A stretch of DNA of 64,000 nucleotides from Lunularia cruciata (Eukaryota > Streptophyta > Marchantiopsida > Lunulariales > Lunulariaceae), in the NCBI GenBank assembly GCA_948567375.1, contig OX419762.1, forward strand, positions 53,524,841 through 53,588,840, written 5' to 3'. The position numbers and the translations under genes were made by a program. This document shows positions 41,237 through 53,200 of the stretch, piece by piece (within the stretch, counting starts at the first letter, position 1; each line of letters starts with the position of its first letter). The notes beneath the pieces were generated by a model, which was given only the letters and a program-made list of their open reading frames with translations, had not been told where the DNA came from and searched no databases.

Positions 41237-43799
41237 ATGTCGAGCAATTTTCCTTTGCCGTTGAGGAGTCATCTTGCAGGTGATCGGGGAAAGGGAAATA
41301 GAGTTGGACTCGTGTTAGTGCGCAAGGGAGAAGTCGCAAGAGTGAAATCAAGAGAAAGTGAGAAAGTAGAAGAGATAGGAGGAGGGAAGAAGAACTCCGA
41401 ATTCGCAATGAGAAATCATGTGATTTGGAGATTAGATGTGATAGCAAGGATCAAAGTCTTGAGCCGACTTCGGATCACCTTTCTAGCATGGAACTGGAAC
41501 GTGAGTTTTCTAGGATTCATGATAGAAATCATCAAGAGTAAGTGTCTCGATGGACCCGAGGAAGAAGGAAAGAGAGGAAATCCGGCTCGCTGGACAGAGT
41601 TGGATTGGAGACTCGTACTTGGGAAGGAGGAAGGCTCAGAGCAAGGAGCCTTGTTCTTGGGGAAAGGAGAGATAGCCCAAGAAACACAAGAGGTGAGAGA
41701 TGCCTTCTCGTCAAAAAGAACAAAGAATAGGTATAAGGTTGAGAGCTACAAAGATCCTATCAAGAGGGGAATTGTGAGTGCTCTCATGGCAATCTTGAAG
41801 CCGGAGAGAACGACTTATGTGATGAAACACCAAGCGGTGTTCTTCCATAAGTTGTTTTCAGGAGAACCTATCAATTGGGCCAGGTGTTTTCACGGGAGAA
41901 CGAGGCAGATGGTGTGGAATTTGCGGGATAAGTCACCTCCACATTACATTGTGCTGTTTGCAGCACACTTCTACCTTGGGCTCAATCTACTGACCTTGGC
42001 GGAGCGGAATTGGATGGTCTCGCACTTCCATCCGAATGTGCGAAAGGAGGTCGATGTTGAGGAGTAGCAATATATTCTCCAAATCCGGAGCACGGACAAC
42101 TACTACACGAAGACAGGAAAGAACGTGGAGGTCGTAGTAAGTACCCCGACAAAGAAGAGGAGTCGGCAAGGAGAAGCTGAAGAAAACAAGAAACCTTGGA
42201 AGATGCAGAGAAGTAACCTGAGGCAAAGTATGGTGGTGATTGAGTCGGAAGATGAAGACTCAGAAGGCGAGGCCGAGCTCAAGACGGAGGACTCGGAACA
42301 TGAGGAGGAACCTGAACTGACATCGTAGAGTGGAGATATGAGCAGTGACAATGAAGAAGGAGGAGAGATGACATTGGTGCCAGCGGCTAACAAGGAAGAA
42401 GAAGAAGTGCAAGCCGAGGTGGAAGCAGAAGACAACTCGCCGTTGGAAGATGAAGTTCCGATGGCCAAGGAAAAGAAGATTGCAGTGCAGCGAGGAGTTC
42501 GCTCGTGACGTAAGGCAAAGTGTGAAGCATGGCCGAGTAGAGGGAAGGAAGAGGTAGAAGAAAGCTCAAGTAGTGAGGCATCAATCCCGATACAAAGACT
42601 CCAGAGAAGAAGGCGAGTATCAGGAGAAAATAGAGACCACTTCGTGGGAGGAAGTAGTTGCCAGTGATGGAGTTGATTACCAGCGAGAGGTAGTGTGCCC
42701 GTTGTTGGTGAAGTTGGAGCACAAGAAGAAGGAGATGCAATCGACTTGTCTTGAGGTGAAGACTGTTTTGCAAGTCCTATCAAGATTAGAGGAAGAGAAC
42801 TAGGAGTTGAAGAGAGGTATAACCCGAGGTGAGGAGGAGAGAGAAGTACTACGAGCGGAGGCAGTAGAGCAAAGTCAGGTAATTGAAGACCTGAAGAGAG
42901 AAGTAAACTATCAAGAGGATCTAGTGAGGAAGAGGGACATAGCAAGGGAAAGACAGGTAGCTGAATTTGAAATCTTGAAGCAGCAGTTTGCTGATTCAAG
43001 AGTAGAACTTATCCATGCTATGGCAAGGGTAGCAGCAAAGGATCAAGAGCTTGATAGAGTGATGGAGAGTATGGAGGAGAAGAAGCAACTCTGGCAAAGA
43101 GAGTTGTCTGCACGGTATAAAGAAGAAGACCGATTACGAGAATTACTTTGTAATCAGGAAGAGAAAGTTGTACAGAAGGAGAAGGAGAAGGAGACGGTGA
43201 AAGCCGAATTTGAGGTAGAGTTGGAGATGTACCGAGAGGAATGGCTTGCAGATTGGGAATGAGAACAGAAGACAAGGTTGGAGTCATTGAAGGAGATAGT
43301 CCTCAGGGTGAATGCAATATTAAGTACAGAAGCCAACATTCAAATTGAAGAAGCACGACTGCACGAGTTAAAACTATTGGTGCAGGAGACAAGGCGAAGA
43401 CAAGCAAAAGACACCGAGATGAATGCCTTGTTAATAAAACTAAGAACTCGTGTAGACAGAAAGGTGTTAGAGGTAGAGGATAACATTTCAATTAGATTAG
43501 ACTTAGTGAAAAAAGAGTTAGAAAAACTTTGGAAGGATGTTAGAGTAAAACCCAAAGTAGATAACATAGGAGTCCAAATGTCTTCGGAGTTACCATCAGA
43601 GATATTAGAGAAGAGTGGGTCGGGATATAAGGAGTTAGATAGATTACCCACTAGTGAAATTTCAGATCAGGAAAGAGAATTTCTGGATCTAGTAGGAGAA
43701 GAAGGAGATCTGAAACCCGAGGAAAAAATGATAGGAAGTAAGATTACTTCGGGTTCGGGTTTGAAAGCCGATGACGAAGTAGACATCAGATCGGATTAG
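41237..43799 (+). pseudogene. Long ORF carried inside the F2 LTR (unknown protein, about 850 codons)
   Basis: ATG 41237 opens 276 clean codons (to TAG 42065). The same frame resumes to a TAG at about 42326; after a frame change, 42573-42803, 42807-43262 and 43278-43799 follow. N-terminal part: mixed helical region with conserved WARCFHGRTRQMVWNLRDK, followed by FAAHFYLGLNLL. Middle: acidic, Glu/Ser-rich (42240-42470). C-terminal third: long charged coiled coil (42800-43560), for example EKEKETVKAEFE. The stops replace CAG, CAA or CGA of sister copies. The N-terminal region reminds me weakly of the helical plant-mobile domain in Tat/Athila-associated proteins; function unknown. Confidence 0.6.
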
Positions 43800-44543
43800 T
43801 AACAGATTTGAGATTTGAAGAGGCATATATGAAGAGGTGCATTCTCATTTCGGATCTGTAGGTTAGAACAATTGTGGTAGAACGGTATAGTTGTTAGAAC
43901 TGTTGATTGCTTCAAAATTTAAGAGTGGCATTCGCAGGAAAATGTTGTTCAGTGCTCATTATTTCTGAGAATAGATAAAGTGAAGTGCTGTGAAGCAGTG
44001 CTCGTCGCTTGAGCTTGATTTCGAGTATCAACTTTGTGATTGTATTTGTGAGTGTGTGGAGAAATTCAAAAGTGCAAGTCAATGTGTTTGTTGGATGTTG
44101 GATTCCACAGCCTTGATCTTCATTCTATGTGTTTGATCCTGAGTGAAGTGCAATCGAAGCAATGCCTTGACAGATCTGAGAGGTGTTGGTAGTGTTGGTA
44201 GTATTCTGCATTTGTGAGTGCAGTGCAAGGTTGATGTGAAGCAATTTTGATCAAGGAAGTTGTGCCTTCAGTGGAGGGGTGGAACACAATTCTGAGGCGA
44301 AGTTGTTTTGCAGTGAAGTGCCATTTTTGGGAGAGCCTGAATCATCACAATCAAGATTGTTTGGAAAGATTTGATGGAGTTGTGATTAAGGAGTGTGAAT
44401 TTGTGACAAGACCGTGAGTCAGTGCTTGTTACTCTCTTCTGGGTGTGGTTTCTACCTGAGAGATTAAAGACGCAACCAAGAAGAACTGAAATTGTTACTT
44501 TGCTTCGTATTTGACCAATTCTGACTTGTATCTTTGCGGGAAC

Positions 44544-45222
44544 TGTAACACCCATTTGTGCATGTGTGTGGTATTGTGATATTTAGCTTGGTATTACAAG
44601 TACTTAAGAGATATTATTTATATAGAGATAAAGGATGGTTCTATATTAGTCATGGTTAGCTAAAGTTAGTCATAGCTAAGATAGATGGGACCTTACTTTA
44701 GAGGAAGTAGAAAAGATGAGCACCACTATTTTGGATTTTAGTGTGTTGACTTGGTATTATTCCTAGGTGTTTGGCTTTGGGGAAAGAGTTGAGAACTCTT
44801 GGGCCCGCAAGCCTTTTTGTTTTGGATTCTTCTTTAGTCCAAGGATAGCCCATGTGAAGGAATCCTTGCTTTAGTGGTTGGGTCAAGATAAGGGGAATAT
44901 GCCCATGTGAATGGATATTCCTTTCTACTTTTTGACTTTACTTGACTTTTAGTCTAATAACTTGAGTTACTACGGTAATTAGTAACTTTGGTACGTAACT
45001 ATTTCACAAGTATATAAACAAGGGGTGAGGAGGTACTCATCATCCTTTCATTTGCAACTATCTCTCTCTCATTGAGTTCTCTAGTGAGCAATGTCTTGAG
45101 TCTTGGAGTGTTAGCCTTGGAGGAGTATGATGGAGTTTGGGTTCCTTGCCTTCTTAGTCCATGGTGCGCTACCATAATAGCCATCAGAGGTTCATCCTGA
45201 GTGAGAGATAGGCCGGCTCACA
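44544..45222 (+). repeat. F1 solo LTR
   Basis: 679 bp, TGTAACACCC to GGCTCACA, with no internal element sequence. Flanked by GAAC on both sides (44540-44543 and 45223-45226). It carries private changes (GATAGGCC near the end, GAGTTTGGG near 45136). It arose by recombination between the two LTRs of an F1 copy or between two copies. Confidence 0.9.
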
Positions 45223-45277
45223 GAACGAACTTTACTTACCCGATTACCGCAAAAGTGATATTTGCCGGGTTGTCACA

Positions 45278-47159
45278 CAGGTACTCCACTCCATCACTCG
45301 CACCTACTTCCACCTTTGGAGTGATCTCCTTCTTTACCTCTTCTTCACCCGATACTCGCCTTCTTCTCTACAGTCATCGTATCAGAATAGATGCTTCACT
45401 CCTTGGGCTAGCATTCTCCTCTTCCCTTGCCTTGCTCGGACCCACTTCACACTTTGCCTTGCATCTCGACCAAACTTCCCTCTGAATCATAATCTTCTTC
45501 TCCTCTGGCTTGGGTACCTCGTCCTCCAACTTTGTGTTATTTTCTTCCTTGAGCTCCACCCGAACTTCTTCTTCTTTGGCAATAGGTACCAACGTCATCT
45601 CCACACATTCATCACTATCGCTACTCGTATCCCCACTTTGTAGCATGAGCTCCGGTTCCTCCTTGTTTTCCGAGTCTTTGGACTTGCACTCGGCTTTGCC
45701 TTCTAAGTCTTCCTCTGATGACGCGATCACCATATGCCTTTCCTTGGGTTTCCTCTCCTAGTCTTCTGAGGTCTTGTCTTCTCTATGTCTTTGCCTTCTC
45801 CTTGTCGACTTTGCTTCTTTTTAAGAAGCAGAGTCGACTTCGGAGTACTAACTTCTACCTCTGCACTCTTGCCCGTCTGTGCATAGTACTCATCAGTGCT
45901 TTGGATTTGAAGAATGTATTGTTGCTCCTCCATGTCAACTTCTCTTCTCAAGTCAGGATGAAAGTGAAACACCATTCTGCTGCGTTATGCCAAATTGAGC
46001 AAATTCAACCCGAGGTAGAAATGTGCTGCAAACGGCACAATGTAGTGTGGAGGTGACTTATCCTACAAATTCCACACCACCTGTCTCGTCCTCCCATGGA
46101 AGCACCTCGCCTAGTTGATAGGTTCTCCTGCAAACATCTTGTGGAAGAATACCGCTTGGTGTTTCATCACATAAGTCGTCCTCTCCGGCTTCAGGATTGC
46201 CATGAGAGCACTCATGATCCCTCTCTTCACTGGATCTTTGTAACTCTCAACCTTATACCCATTCTTCGTTCTCTTTGAAGAGAAGGCATCCCTCACTTCT
46301 TGGGTTTCTTCGGCTACCTCTCCTTTCCCCAAGAACGTGGCACCCTGCTCCGTGCCTACCTCTCTTCCGAGCTCCAATCTCCACTCTGATTCTATCTAGT
46401 GAGCCAAATTTCCTCTCTTCCCCTCTTCCTTGGGGCCATTGAGACACTTACTTTTGATTATCTCGGTCATGAAACTTGGAAAACTTACATTCTAGTTCCA
46501 CGCCAAGAAGGTGATCCGAAGTCGGCTCAAGACTTTGATTCTTGCAATCACATCTAACCTCCAAATTGCATGATTTCTCACTGCAAATTTGGAGTTCTTC
46601 TTTCCTCCTCCCATCTTTCTTGCTTCCTCACTATCTCTCGGTTTAACTCTCTCAAATTCTCCTCTACACACTAGCGCATCTTCAACTCTACTTCCCTTCC
46701 CACAATCTCCTACAAGACGACTCCTCAACGGTGAAGGAAAATTTCTCGACATTGCTTTGTTGTTAGCTCAATTTTTATAGAGTCGTGCTTTCTTTGTCTC
46801 TCTTCAATTTGAGTTTCTACCAAGAAATCACACCTCTTGCATGCGTCTGTCACTGTCAATTGTACTTCATGCGTATGACTGCCGGTTTTGAACGGTACCT
46901 TCTTGAATTTCTTGCCCCAAAGAAAGGTTGTTACATTGTCCTCGCCTCTGGTTGAGCTCCCCCCGATACAAAGACTTCTTACTTCGGGTTGTATGCTGAC
47001 AGGGCAAGTCCGAGTACTTTGCCTTATGACCCGAAGCCACGTTACCTCGGGTTTCATCCCGAAGACGCTTTTCTTTGCCTTCTTCGGCCATACAGGTGCA
47101 ATCCAACTTCTCTATACACTTCTTCTTCTTCATTTAAAAAAAAAAATGTGGGTACCACA
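45278..47159 (-). repeat. F2-2 3' LTR, segment 3 (U3 side)
   Basis: Starts with the second copy of CAGGT and runs to the minus-strand LTR start TGTGGTACCCACA (47147-47159). Colinear with the reverse complement of 56183-58050. It includes the TATA region at about 46780 and most of the LTR ORF. Confidence 0.88.
45374..46752 (-). pseudogene. F2 LTR ORF, N-terminal and acidic parts (F2-2 copy)
   Basis: Open blocks 46492-46752 (MSRNFPSPLRSRL start), 46111-46377 (ends at VFFHKMFAGEPIN), 45727-45975 and 45374-45733 (acidic middle) align in order with 41237-42550. Stops and indels separate them. The rest of the same ORF continues, across F2-1 and F3, at 6332-7216. Confidence 0.6.
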
Positions 47160-47174
47160 TACCCCCTCCCTCAA
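47160..47174 (-). other. F2-2 polypurine tract
   Basis: Minus strand GAGGGAGGGGGTATG-type sequence directly before the F2-2 3' LTR, matching 40811-40823. Confidence 0.7.
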
Positions 47175-47175
47175 A

Positions 47176-48007
47176 TGTGAGCATCCCCGCAAACATAGAC
47201 CTCGGGTGTCTTAGAGACTTCTGAGTCTATGGTCCAATATCTCTGAACTCTCCACCCATTTACTCAAGTGGCAAAAGAATTGCCCTCCAGTTCTACAAGC
47301 TGCATGGACCCATTGTCATAAAGATGAAGAACTCGATAGGGCCCCATCCATCTCAAATGCAACTTGCCTGGAAAAAATATTCGGTGATTGTCATATAACA
47401 AAACCAAATCTCCTTCATGCATAGCCACAAGCTTGATATGCTTATCTTGCCTGACTTTCCTTTGTGCTTGTACTTCCTTTGTGGTTTGCATTACATCGTC
47501 TCTTTTCTCTTCTAACCACATTAGTTGATGGATCCGAAGATCTTGGCTTTCTTCCTTTGACAGTCGTTCTTCGCAAAGAATCCAATATGTCAGTACTTCA
47601 AATTCAACTGGTAGTATGAGATGCAAGCCATATGTCAAGAAGTATGGAGTCTTTTTGGTTGTAATCTTTTTTGTTGTTCGATATGCCCACAATGCGGTTG
47701 GTAATTTTGTATCCCAGTCATAAGCATAATTGACAATCACCTTATTCAAAATTTTGCAAAGTAACCCATTCGCCTTTTCCGTTAAGCCATTTGCTTTTGG
47801 GTTATAAGGAGTCGTCTTCTGATGTTTAATCTGAAAGTACTTGGCTAACGCCTCCATTACAGAGTTCAAAAAGTGTGTCAATCGGTCACTGACCAATTCC
47901 ATAGGACACCTATATCAAGAGATGATGTTTTGAAAGAAAAATTCCGCCACAGTTTTGGCATCATCTCTACGAGTTGCTTCAGCTTTGACTATCTTGGAAG
48001 CATAGTC
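47176..48007 (-). pseudogene. F2-2 integrase, C-terminal part
   Basis: Open from 47902 down to 47264: LVSDRLTHFLNSVMEAL (second catalytic Asp; DRL where F2-1 has DQG), NGLTEKANGLLC (Glu), YGLHLILPVEFEVLTYW, then a basic tail (AMHEGDLVLLYD, GKLHLRWMGPYR) ending with TGA near 47264. It is cut at 48007 by F1-C, and the first Asp lies beyond it at 55841 onward. The tail here is more complete than in F2-1. No chromodomain. Confidence 0.82.
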
Positions 48008-48699
48008 TGTAACACCCATTTGTGCATGTGTGTGGTATTGTGATATTTAGCTTGGTATTACAAGTACTTAAGAGATATTATTTATATAGAGATAAAGGAT
48101 GGTTCTATATTAGTCATGGTTAGCTAAAGTTAGTCATAGCTAAGATAGATGGGACCTTACTTTAGAGGAAGTAGAAAAGATGAGCACCACTATTTTGGAT
48201 TTTAGTGTGTTGACTTGGTATTATTCCTAGGTGTTTGGCTTTGGGGAAAGAGTTGAGAACTCTTGGGCCCGCAAGCCTTTTTGTTTTGGATTCTTCTTTA
48301 GTCCAAGGATAGCCCATGTGAAGGAATCCTTGCTTTAGTGGTTGGGTCAAGATAAGACCACATGCTTAGGGGAATATGCCCATGTGAATGGATATTCTTT
48401 TCTACTTTTTGACTTTACTTGACTTTTAGTCTAGTAACTTGAGTTACTACGGTAATTAGTAACTTTGGTACGTAACTATTTCACAAGTATATAAACAAGG
48501 AGTGAGGAGGTACTCATCATCCTTTCATTTGCAACTATCTCTCTCTCATTGAGTTCTCTAGTGAGCAATGTCTTGAGTCTTGGAGTGTTAGCCTTGGAGG
48601 AGTATGATGGAGTTGGGGTTCCTTGCCTTCTTAGTCCATGGTGCGCTACCATAATAGCCATCAGAGGTTCATCCTGAGTGAGAGACAGGCCGGCTCACA
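48008..48699 (+). repeat. F1-C 5' LTR
   Basis: 692 bp including the 13-bp insertion at about 48356-48368 (ACCACATGCTTAG). It differs from the 3' LTR at about 48399 (CTTTT for CCTTT) and near its end (ACAGGCC for ACAAGCC). Confidence 0.94.
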
Positions 48700-48703
48700 T
48701 TTT

Positions 48704-48720
48704 TGGTTCCGTTGCCGGGA
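48704..48720 (+). other. F1-C primer binding site
   Basis: TGGTTCCGTTGCCGGGA, identical to the F1-A site. Confidence 0.7.
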
Positions 48721-49535
48721 CCTCTCTAGAAGGCAAGATAATGTTCCGCGTCCAATTCTACATTAGGCAGAAGGAGGCTATGAGAGCTCACTTGGAGAGA
48801 ACATTAGGAGAGGAGAGGGCTGAACTTATGTTAGAGAACCAAGATCCATTTGTATACCCTGTAGTTCATTATGATGTCTTTGAGGTGATTTTGTACATCT
48901 TGTACACATGAGAGGAATTGGAGAGATTGTGTGAGGTGGATTGCAGATTTTGGGGATTAAGGTGATTTTGGGCAAAATCTCAAGTTTGAGATCTGGACTT
49001 GAGATTTCTACACATGATAGCTTGGGTTATCTTTCAGTTAGCACACTTGAAATTATTGAGAGAGCTTCTATGCGCACTGGGCTAGAATTTTTGAAAGTTG
49101 ATAGGGTAAAGTGCTCCCGCAACTGCATGCTCTCTGGAAAATTGTACAGAGTCTGCCATTTCTTCAATTTTTAGTGAATTGTCCTGAAAATTTCCAAGAA
49201 AATTCAGTGCATTGTATCCTACCTGGTGCCACAAAAATTAGACAGAGATCATTTTTGCGCAGTGCGTTATGAGTTTTTGAAGTGAGGGGGGTGGTTTTCA
49301 GACCAAATCTGAAATATGGGTGCTGAATAGAAAGGTGTCTAGGCCAAATGGCTCCATGAAAAGATCTAAAATTTTGCAGGGAGGGACGCCCTAGAGTTGT
49401 GATCAAGTGTGGAAAATTTCAGAGGACTGTGACATATTCGTTGGGAGATTTGAGTGACATTGTGAGGAAGGGTCAATTCTGCAGAGTGGAGATCTCATGC
49501 ATGAGAAGTTTGAGATCAACAAAAAGCATGTTTGA

Positions 49536-49985
49536 GTGTTTAGATTCATCTTTGGGAACATGGAGGGTCATCAAGAGTGGAAATTGAGATTATGCAAGGT
49601 TCCCCAAGGGTTTGAGGTGATTGTAGGGGTGGATTTGAGGAAAAGAGAGTTTACAATAGAATTTGAAGAGAGTGTTGAGAGGATCCAAAAACCTACACCA
49701 CTTGGAGGAAAGAGTGAGTCTAAGTGCTTTCTATGTGGAGAGAAGGGACATAAGGCAAGTTCATGTCCATTAACCTTTGAGAGCAAGAGATTGAGGGAAA
49801 GGAGAGGCTTACTTGACTTGGGTTTGCATGTTGGACCTTCTTCACCAAGATTGGGAGGGAGAAGATCTAAGACCAAGGAGTTGTGTGAGGTTTGTGGAGT
49901 TGAAGGACTTCCAAAAGGACATGAGTGTAGTGGAGTAAAAGCACTTTTGGAAACTTTGGTGAAGGATCTTGGAGAGAAATCTTAG
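49536..49985 (+). CDS. F1-C leader ORF 2 (CCHC), short-ended form
   Basis: Same protein as at 13036-13533, with both Cys-rich motifs intact. It ends LGEKS through the one-base insertion shared with F1-B. The upstream in-frame TGA before the VFRFIFGN start is also present here. Confidence 0.5.
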   Translation: MFRFIFGNMEGHQEWKLRLCKVPQGFEVIVGVDLRKREFTIEFEESVERIQKPTPLGGKSESKCFLCGEKGHKASSCPLTFESKRLRERRGLLDLGLHVGPSSPRLGGRRSKTKELCEVCGVEGLPKGHECSGVKALLETLVKDLGEKS

Positions 49986-50269
49986 TACAGCTACAGAAAT
50001 ACTACCACCTTCATCAGCTAGTTCTCAAGATTAGTGATGGAGATAATCTTTCAACTTATGGATAAACTATCCATGAGAGTTAGATTAATATGCACTCTAG
50101 GATTTGATGTTGCTATAGAAATCTTGGAGCAACCTGAACCTTTTGTGTTCCCTAGAGTGGATTATTCTCAGATGGTGTTAGTCATGTATATACTCTATTA
50201 GTAATAGAGTGAGAGAAAAGAAAAGAGAAAAAAAAAATTAAGAGAAAAGAAAGATAGTGAGGGGTTAAG

Positions 50270-53200
50270 ATGGGGAAACTTCCGGTTTTCTTTGGCAAGG
50301 ATGGAGAAGATGTGGAGGCCTTTGTGAGAGACTTCAAGAGAGCTTGCATAGGAAACAATGAGAGGAGGAAGAATGAGTGGGCCTCATTATTACCAGATTT
50401 CTTTGAGGATGCAGCACTTACATGGTATGAGTCAGAATACCAAAAGAGAGAGAGGAGAGAGGGGGAAGAGGAGTCTTGGGAGACTTTGACTTCAGCACTC
50501 ATTGAGAACTTTCTTCCTGATGAGAGTTATGAGAGATTGATGAGTGAGGTTACATTTCTCAAGCAAGGAGATGGAGAGAAAGTGAGGGTCTATGTGGAAA
50601 GAGTGGAAAAGTTGGAGTCCAGATTTCGCATAGTGTTGAGGAAGGGTGGGGATGATGTGGAGACTACAATGATTGGCATAGGGGCCATGCTCACCAAGAA
50701 TTTTGTGGGAGGATTGAGACCACAAATTAGAAGCAAGGTGAGATATGAGAAACCTTCTTCCAAGGTTGAAGCTATCAAGATCGCAATTTGTATGGAGGAG
50801 AGTTTGGAAGGGGATGAGAGTGATTTGGTGGTGAAGGAGGTTGTGCATCCTCCTCAAGGCTACAAGTATGGTGGAACTTCTGATACTTTGGTGACAAGGG
50901 TTGCACCACAAGTAGTAGTTACTCCAATTCTTGCACCTCCACCAAAAGATCCACTCCAAACCATCACAGAACAACTTGCGGATCTCAAGATCAATGTGGT
51001 GCAACTATGGGAGAAGAGAGAGGTGGATCAGAATGAAGGGAGAGGGCCTAGGAGTTATGGAAACCATCCATATAGAGGAGGCCAACCAGCCAACAATTTC
51101 AATGATAGAAATTGTTTTGGTTGTGGGGGAAGAGGCCATATCCAAAGGAATTGCCCAAATTCCACTTACCATGGAGGAAGGGGTTATGAGGGAGCCAATA
51201 GAGGGAAAGAGGGAGGTAGTGAAACCCAAGTGGCTCCTAATCCCAACAAAGGTAAGGGGATAGCATCCATAGATGTGGTTGAGAGCAAGTATGAGAAGGG
51301 AGAGTGCTCAAACTCCAAGGGTCCTAATTTGGAGCTTTTGGCACAAGAGAAGAAGAGAGCTCGTTTTGCAGAGGATGTTCACTCTTCTCAAGGATTTACT
51401 TCAAGCAAGGATACTCCTATGTCTACTAGGAGCACTCGCACCTCAACACCATCAACAACAAAGACTCCAAGGAAGAAGTTGGGGATGGAGGACTTCTTGA
51501 TCTCCAAGCAACAATGGAACTACAATGTGTTGGAGGATGTTGGTAGTCACAAGGCTAACATCAGAGTGGGCCAATTAATTGCTTTGAACCCTACCTTGAG
51601 AAAGGAGCTTAGAGGTGGTTTGAGTTCTACAAGGAGCAAAAAGAAGAAGAAGGCAAAAGTTCCAGTATCAATGGGGGTGGTGGATGCCAAGCCAGCACCA
51701 TGGGAGGCTTGTGAATATGCCTCCAAGATTGATGTGAGAGTGAATGGTCACAACATCAAGGATGCATTGGTTGATGGAGGATCAGCAGTGAATGCCATGT
51801 CAGAAAGGTTGATGAAGAAGTTGGGTATGATACCCTCAAGACCTTCAACATTTGTGGTGAGCATGGCAAACAAGCAACAAGTTCGACCAGTAGGGGTGAT
51901 GGATAAGGTGGTAGTTTCAGTTATGGGAGTTCAAAATCTCATGACTTTCCAAGTCTTGAAGGATTCAAGCTATGACTTACTTCTTGGGAGGCCATGGTTG
52001 AGAGCAGCACGCACAACTGATCGATGGCACAAAGGGTACTTGAGGATTGGGCCATCAAACCATAGAGTCACTGTTCCTGTGACTAACACCACCAACACTT
52101 CACATTCAGATACCCCATCTTCTAATTATTGGGAATCAGATTCTGAAGAAGGAGCTTCAGGTGTGGACACAAGCATGGAAGAGGAGACTTCCACGGAGGA
52201 AGATGAATCTGAATCTGATTCAGATGTGTATCCCTTGTGTGCTATGGATTTTGCACCTAAGCCAGAGGTTTTGAAGGACCCAGATAAATCACCATTGACA
52301 CTTGAGGAGGTAGAGAGAAGGTTATCTACCCTCAAGTATGGCCCAAATGTTACCAAGGAGGAGAAGGTGAGATTTGAGGAGATTTTCCGCAAGTTCATCC
52401 ATGTGTTTGCTTTTAGTTACAAGGATTTGAAGGAAGTCACCTTGGAGGAGCACAAGATAGAGGTGGAGTCACATGCAAGACCAATCCGCCAAAAGCAACG
52501 TCGCATTAGCCCACCAATATCTTTGGTTGTGAAGGAGGAGATTGATAAGCTCAAGGAGGCTGGATTTATCTTTGAGGTGGAGAATTCAGAATGGGAGTCT
52601 GCAATTGTCATTGTGAAGAAAAAGAATGGCAAGCTTCGGGTATGTGTGGATTACAAGAAGCTCAATGTTGTTACCAAGAAGGACTACTACCCATTGCCAT
52701 TCATTGATGAGATCTTGGAGGAGGTTGCAGGTCATGAGAGGTACAGTTTTGGAGATGGTTATAGTGGATATAACCAAATCAAGATTGCACCAGAGCATCA
52801 ACAACTCACCACATTCACCACACCTTGGGGAACTTACGCTTTCAAGGTCATGCCTTTTGGGCTTTGCAATGCTCCAGCCACATTCCAACGGTTCATGAAC
52901 AAGGTATTTGAACCTTTCATTGGGAAATTTGTGAGAGATTTCATTGATGACTTTTGTGTCTATGGGAGCAAGGAGGAGCACTTTGAGCACCTAATCAAAG
53001 TCTTGCAACGCTTGGATGAGGCAAATGCATCACTCAACCCAGAGAAGTGCATTTTTGGATGTGAAGAAGGTCTACTTTTGGGGCACATCATCTCCAAGGA
53101 TGGAATAGCAGTTGATCCTGAGAAGGTGAGGAAAATCTCAGACCTTCCATTCCCTTCAAGCTTGACAAAGTTACGCCAATTCTTGGGAATGGTTGGGTAC

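Larger units (their letters stand above)
24980..45277 (+). mobile_element. F2-1: plus-strand F2 retrotransposon, with two nested insertions
   Basis: 5' LTR 24980-26876, PBS, gag, protease, RT, RNase H, integrase, PPT, 3' LTR 40824-45277. The duplication CAGGT (24975-24979 and 45278-45282) gives 5 bp. F1-B interrupts gag, and an F1 solo LTR interrupts the 3' LTR. Without these it is about 11.8 kb. RT has FIDDF and the PBS is Asp-like, suggesting a Tat/Athila-type element. Many nonsense codons and frameshifts make it inactive. The LTRs differ visibly and the 5' LTR has lost about 1.87 kb internally. Confidence 0.9.
40824..45277 (+). repeat. F2-1 3' LTR with nested F1 solo LTR
   Basis: 4454 bp, of which 679 (44544-45222) is the F1 solo LTR, leaving 3775 bp of F2 LTR. 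Ends TGTGGTGCC and TTGTCACA. It retains the 1.87 kb lost from the 5' LTR. A long ORF-derived region fills 41237-43799. The remaining part (43800-44543, 45223-45277) is AT-rich U5-like sequence. Confidence 0.9.

Noticed and set aside
42103-42999. 298-codon open frame on the minus strand opposite the F2 LTR ORF
   Set aside because: Mirror image of the Glu/Lys-rich sense frame, giving Ser/Leu/Pro-rich antisense. The sense frame has the shared blocks and plausible domains.
47103-47160. Poly-A-like run as a LINE tail
   Set aside because: The run of A and T lies at the F2 LTR start and is present with variable length in the other F2 LTRs. No LINE coding sequence adjoins it.
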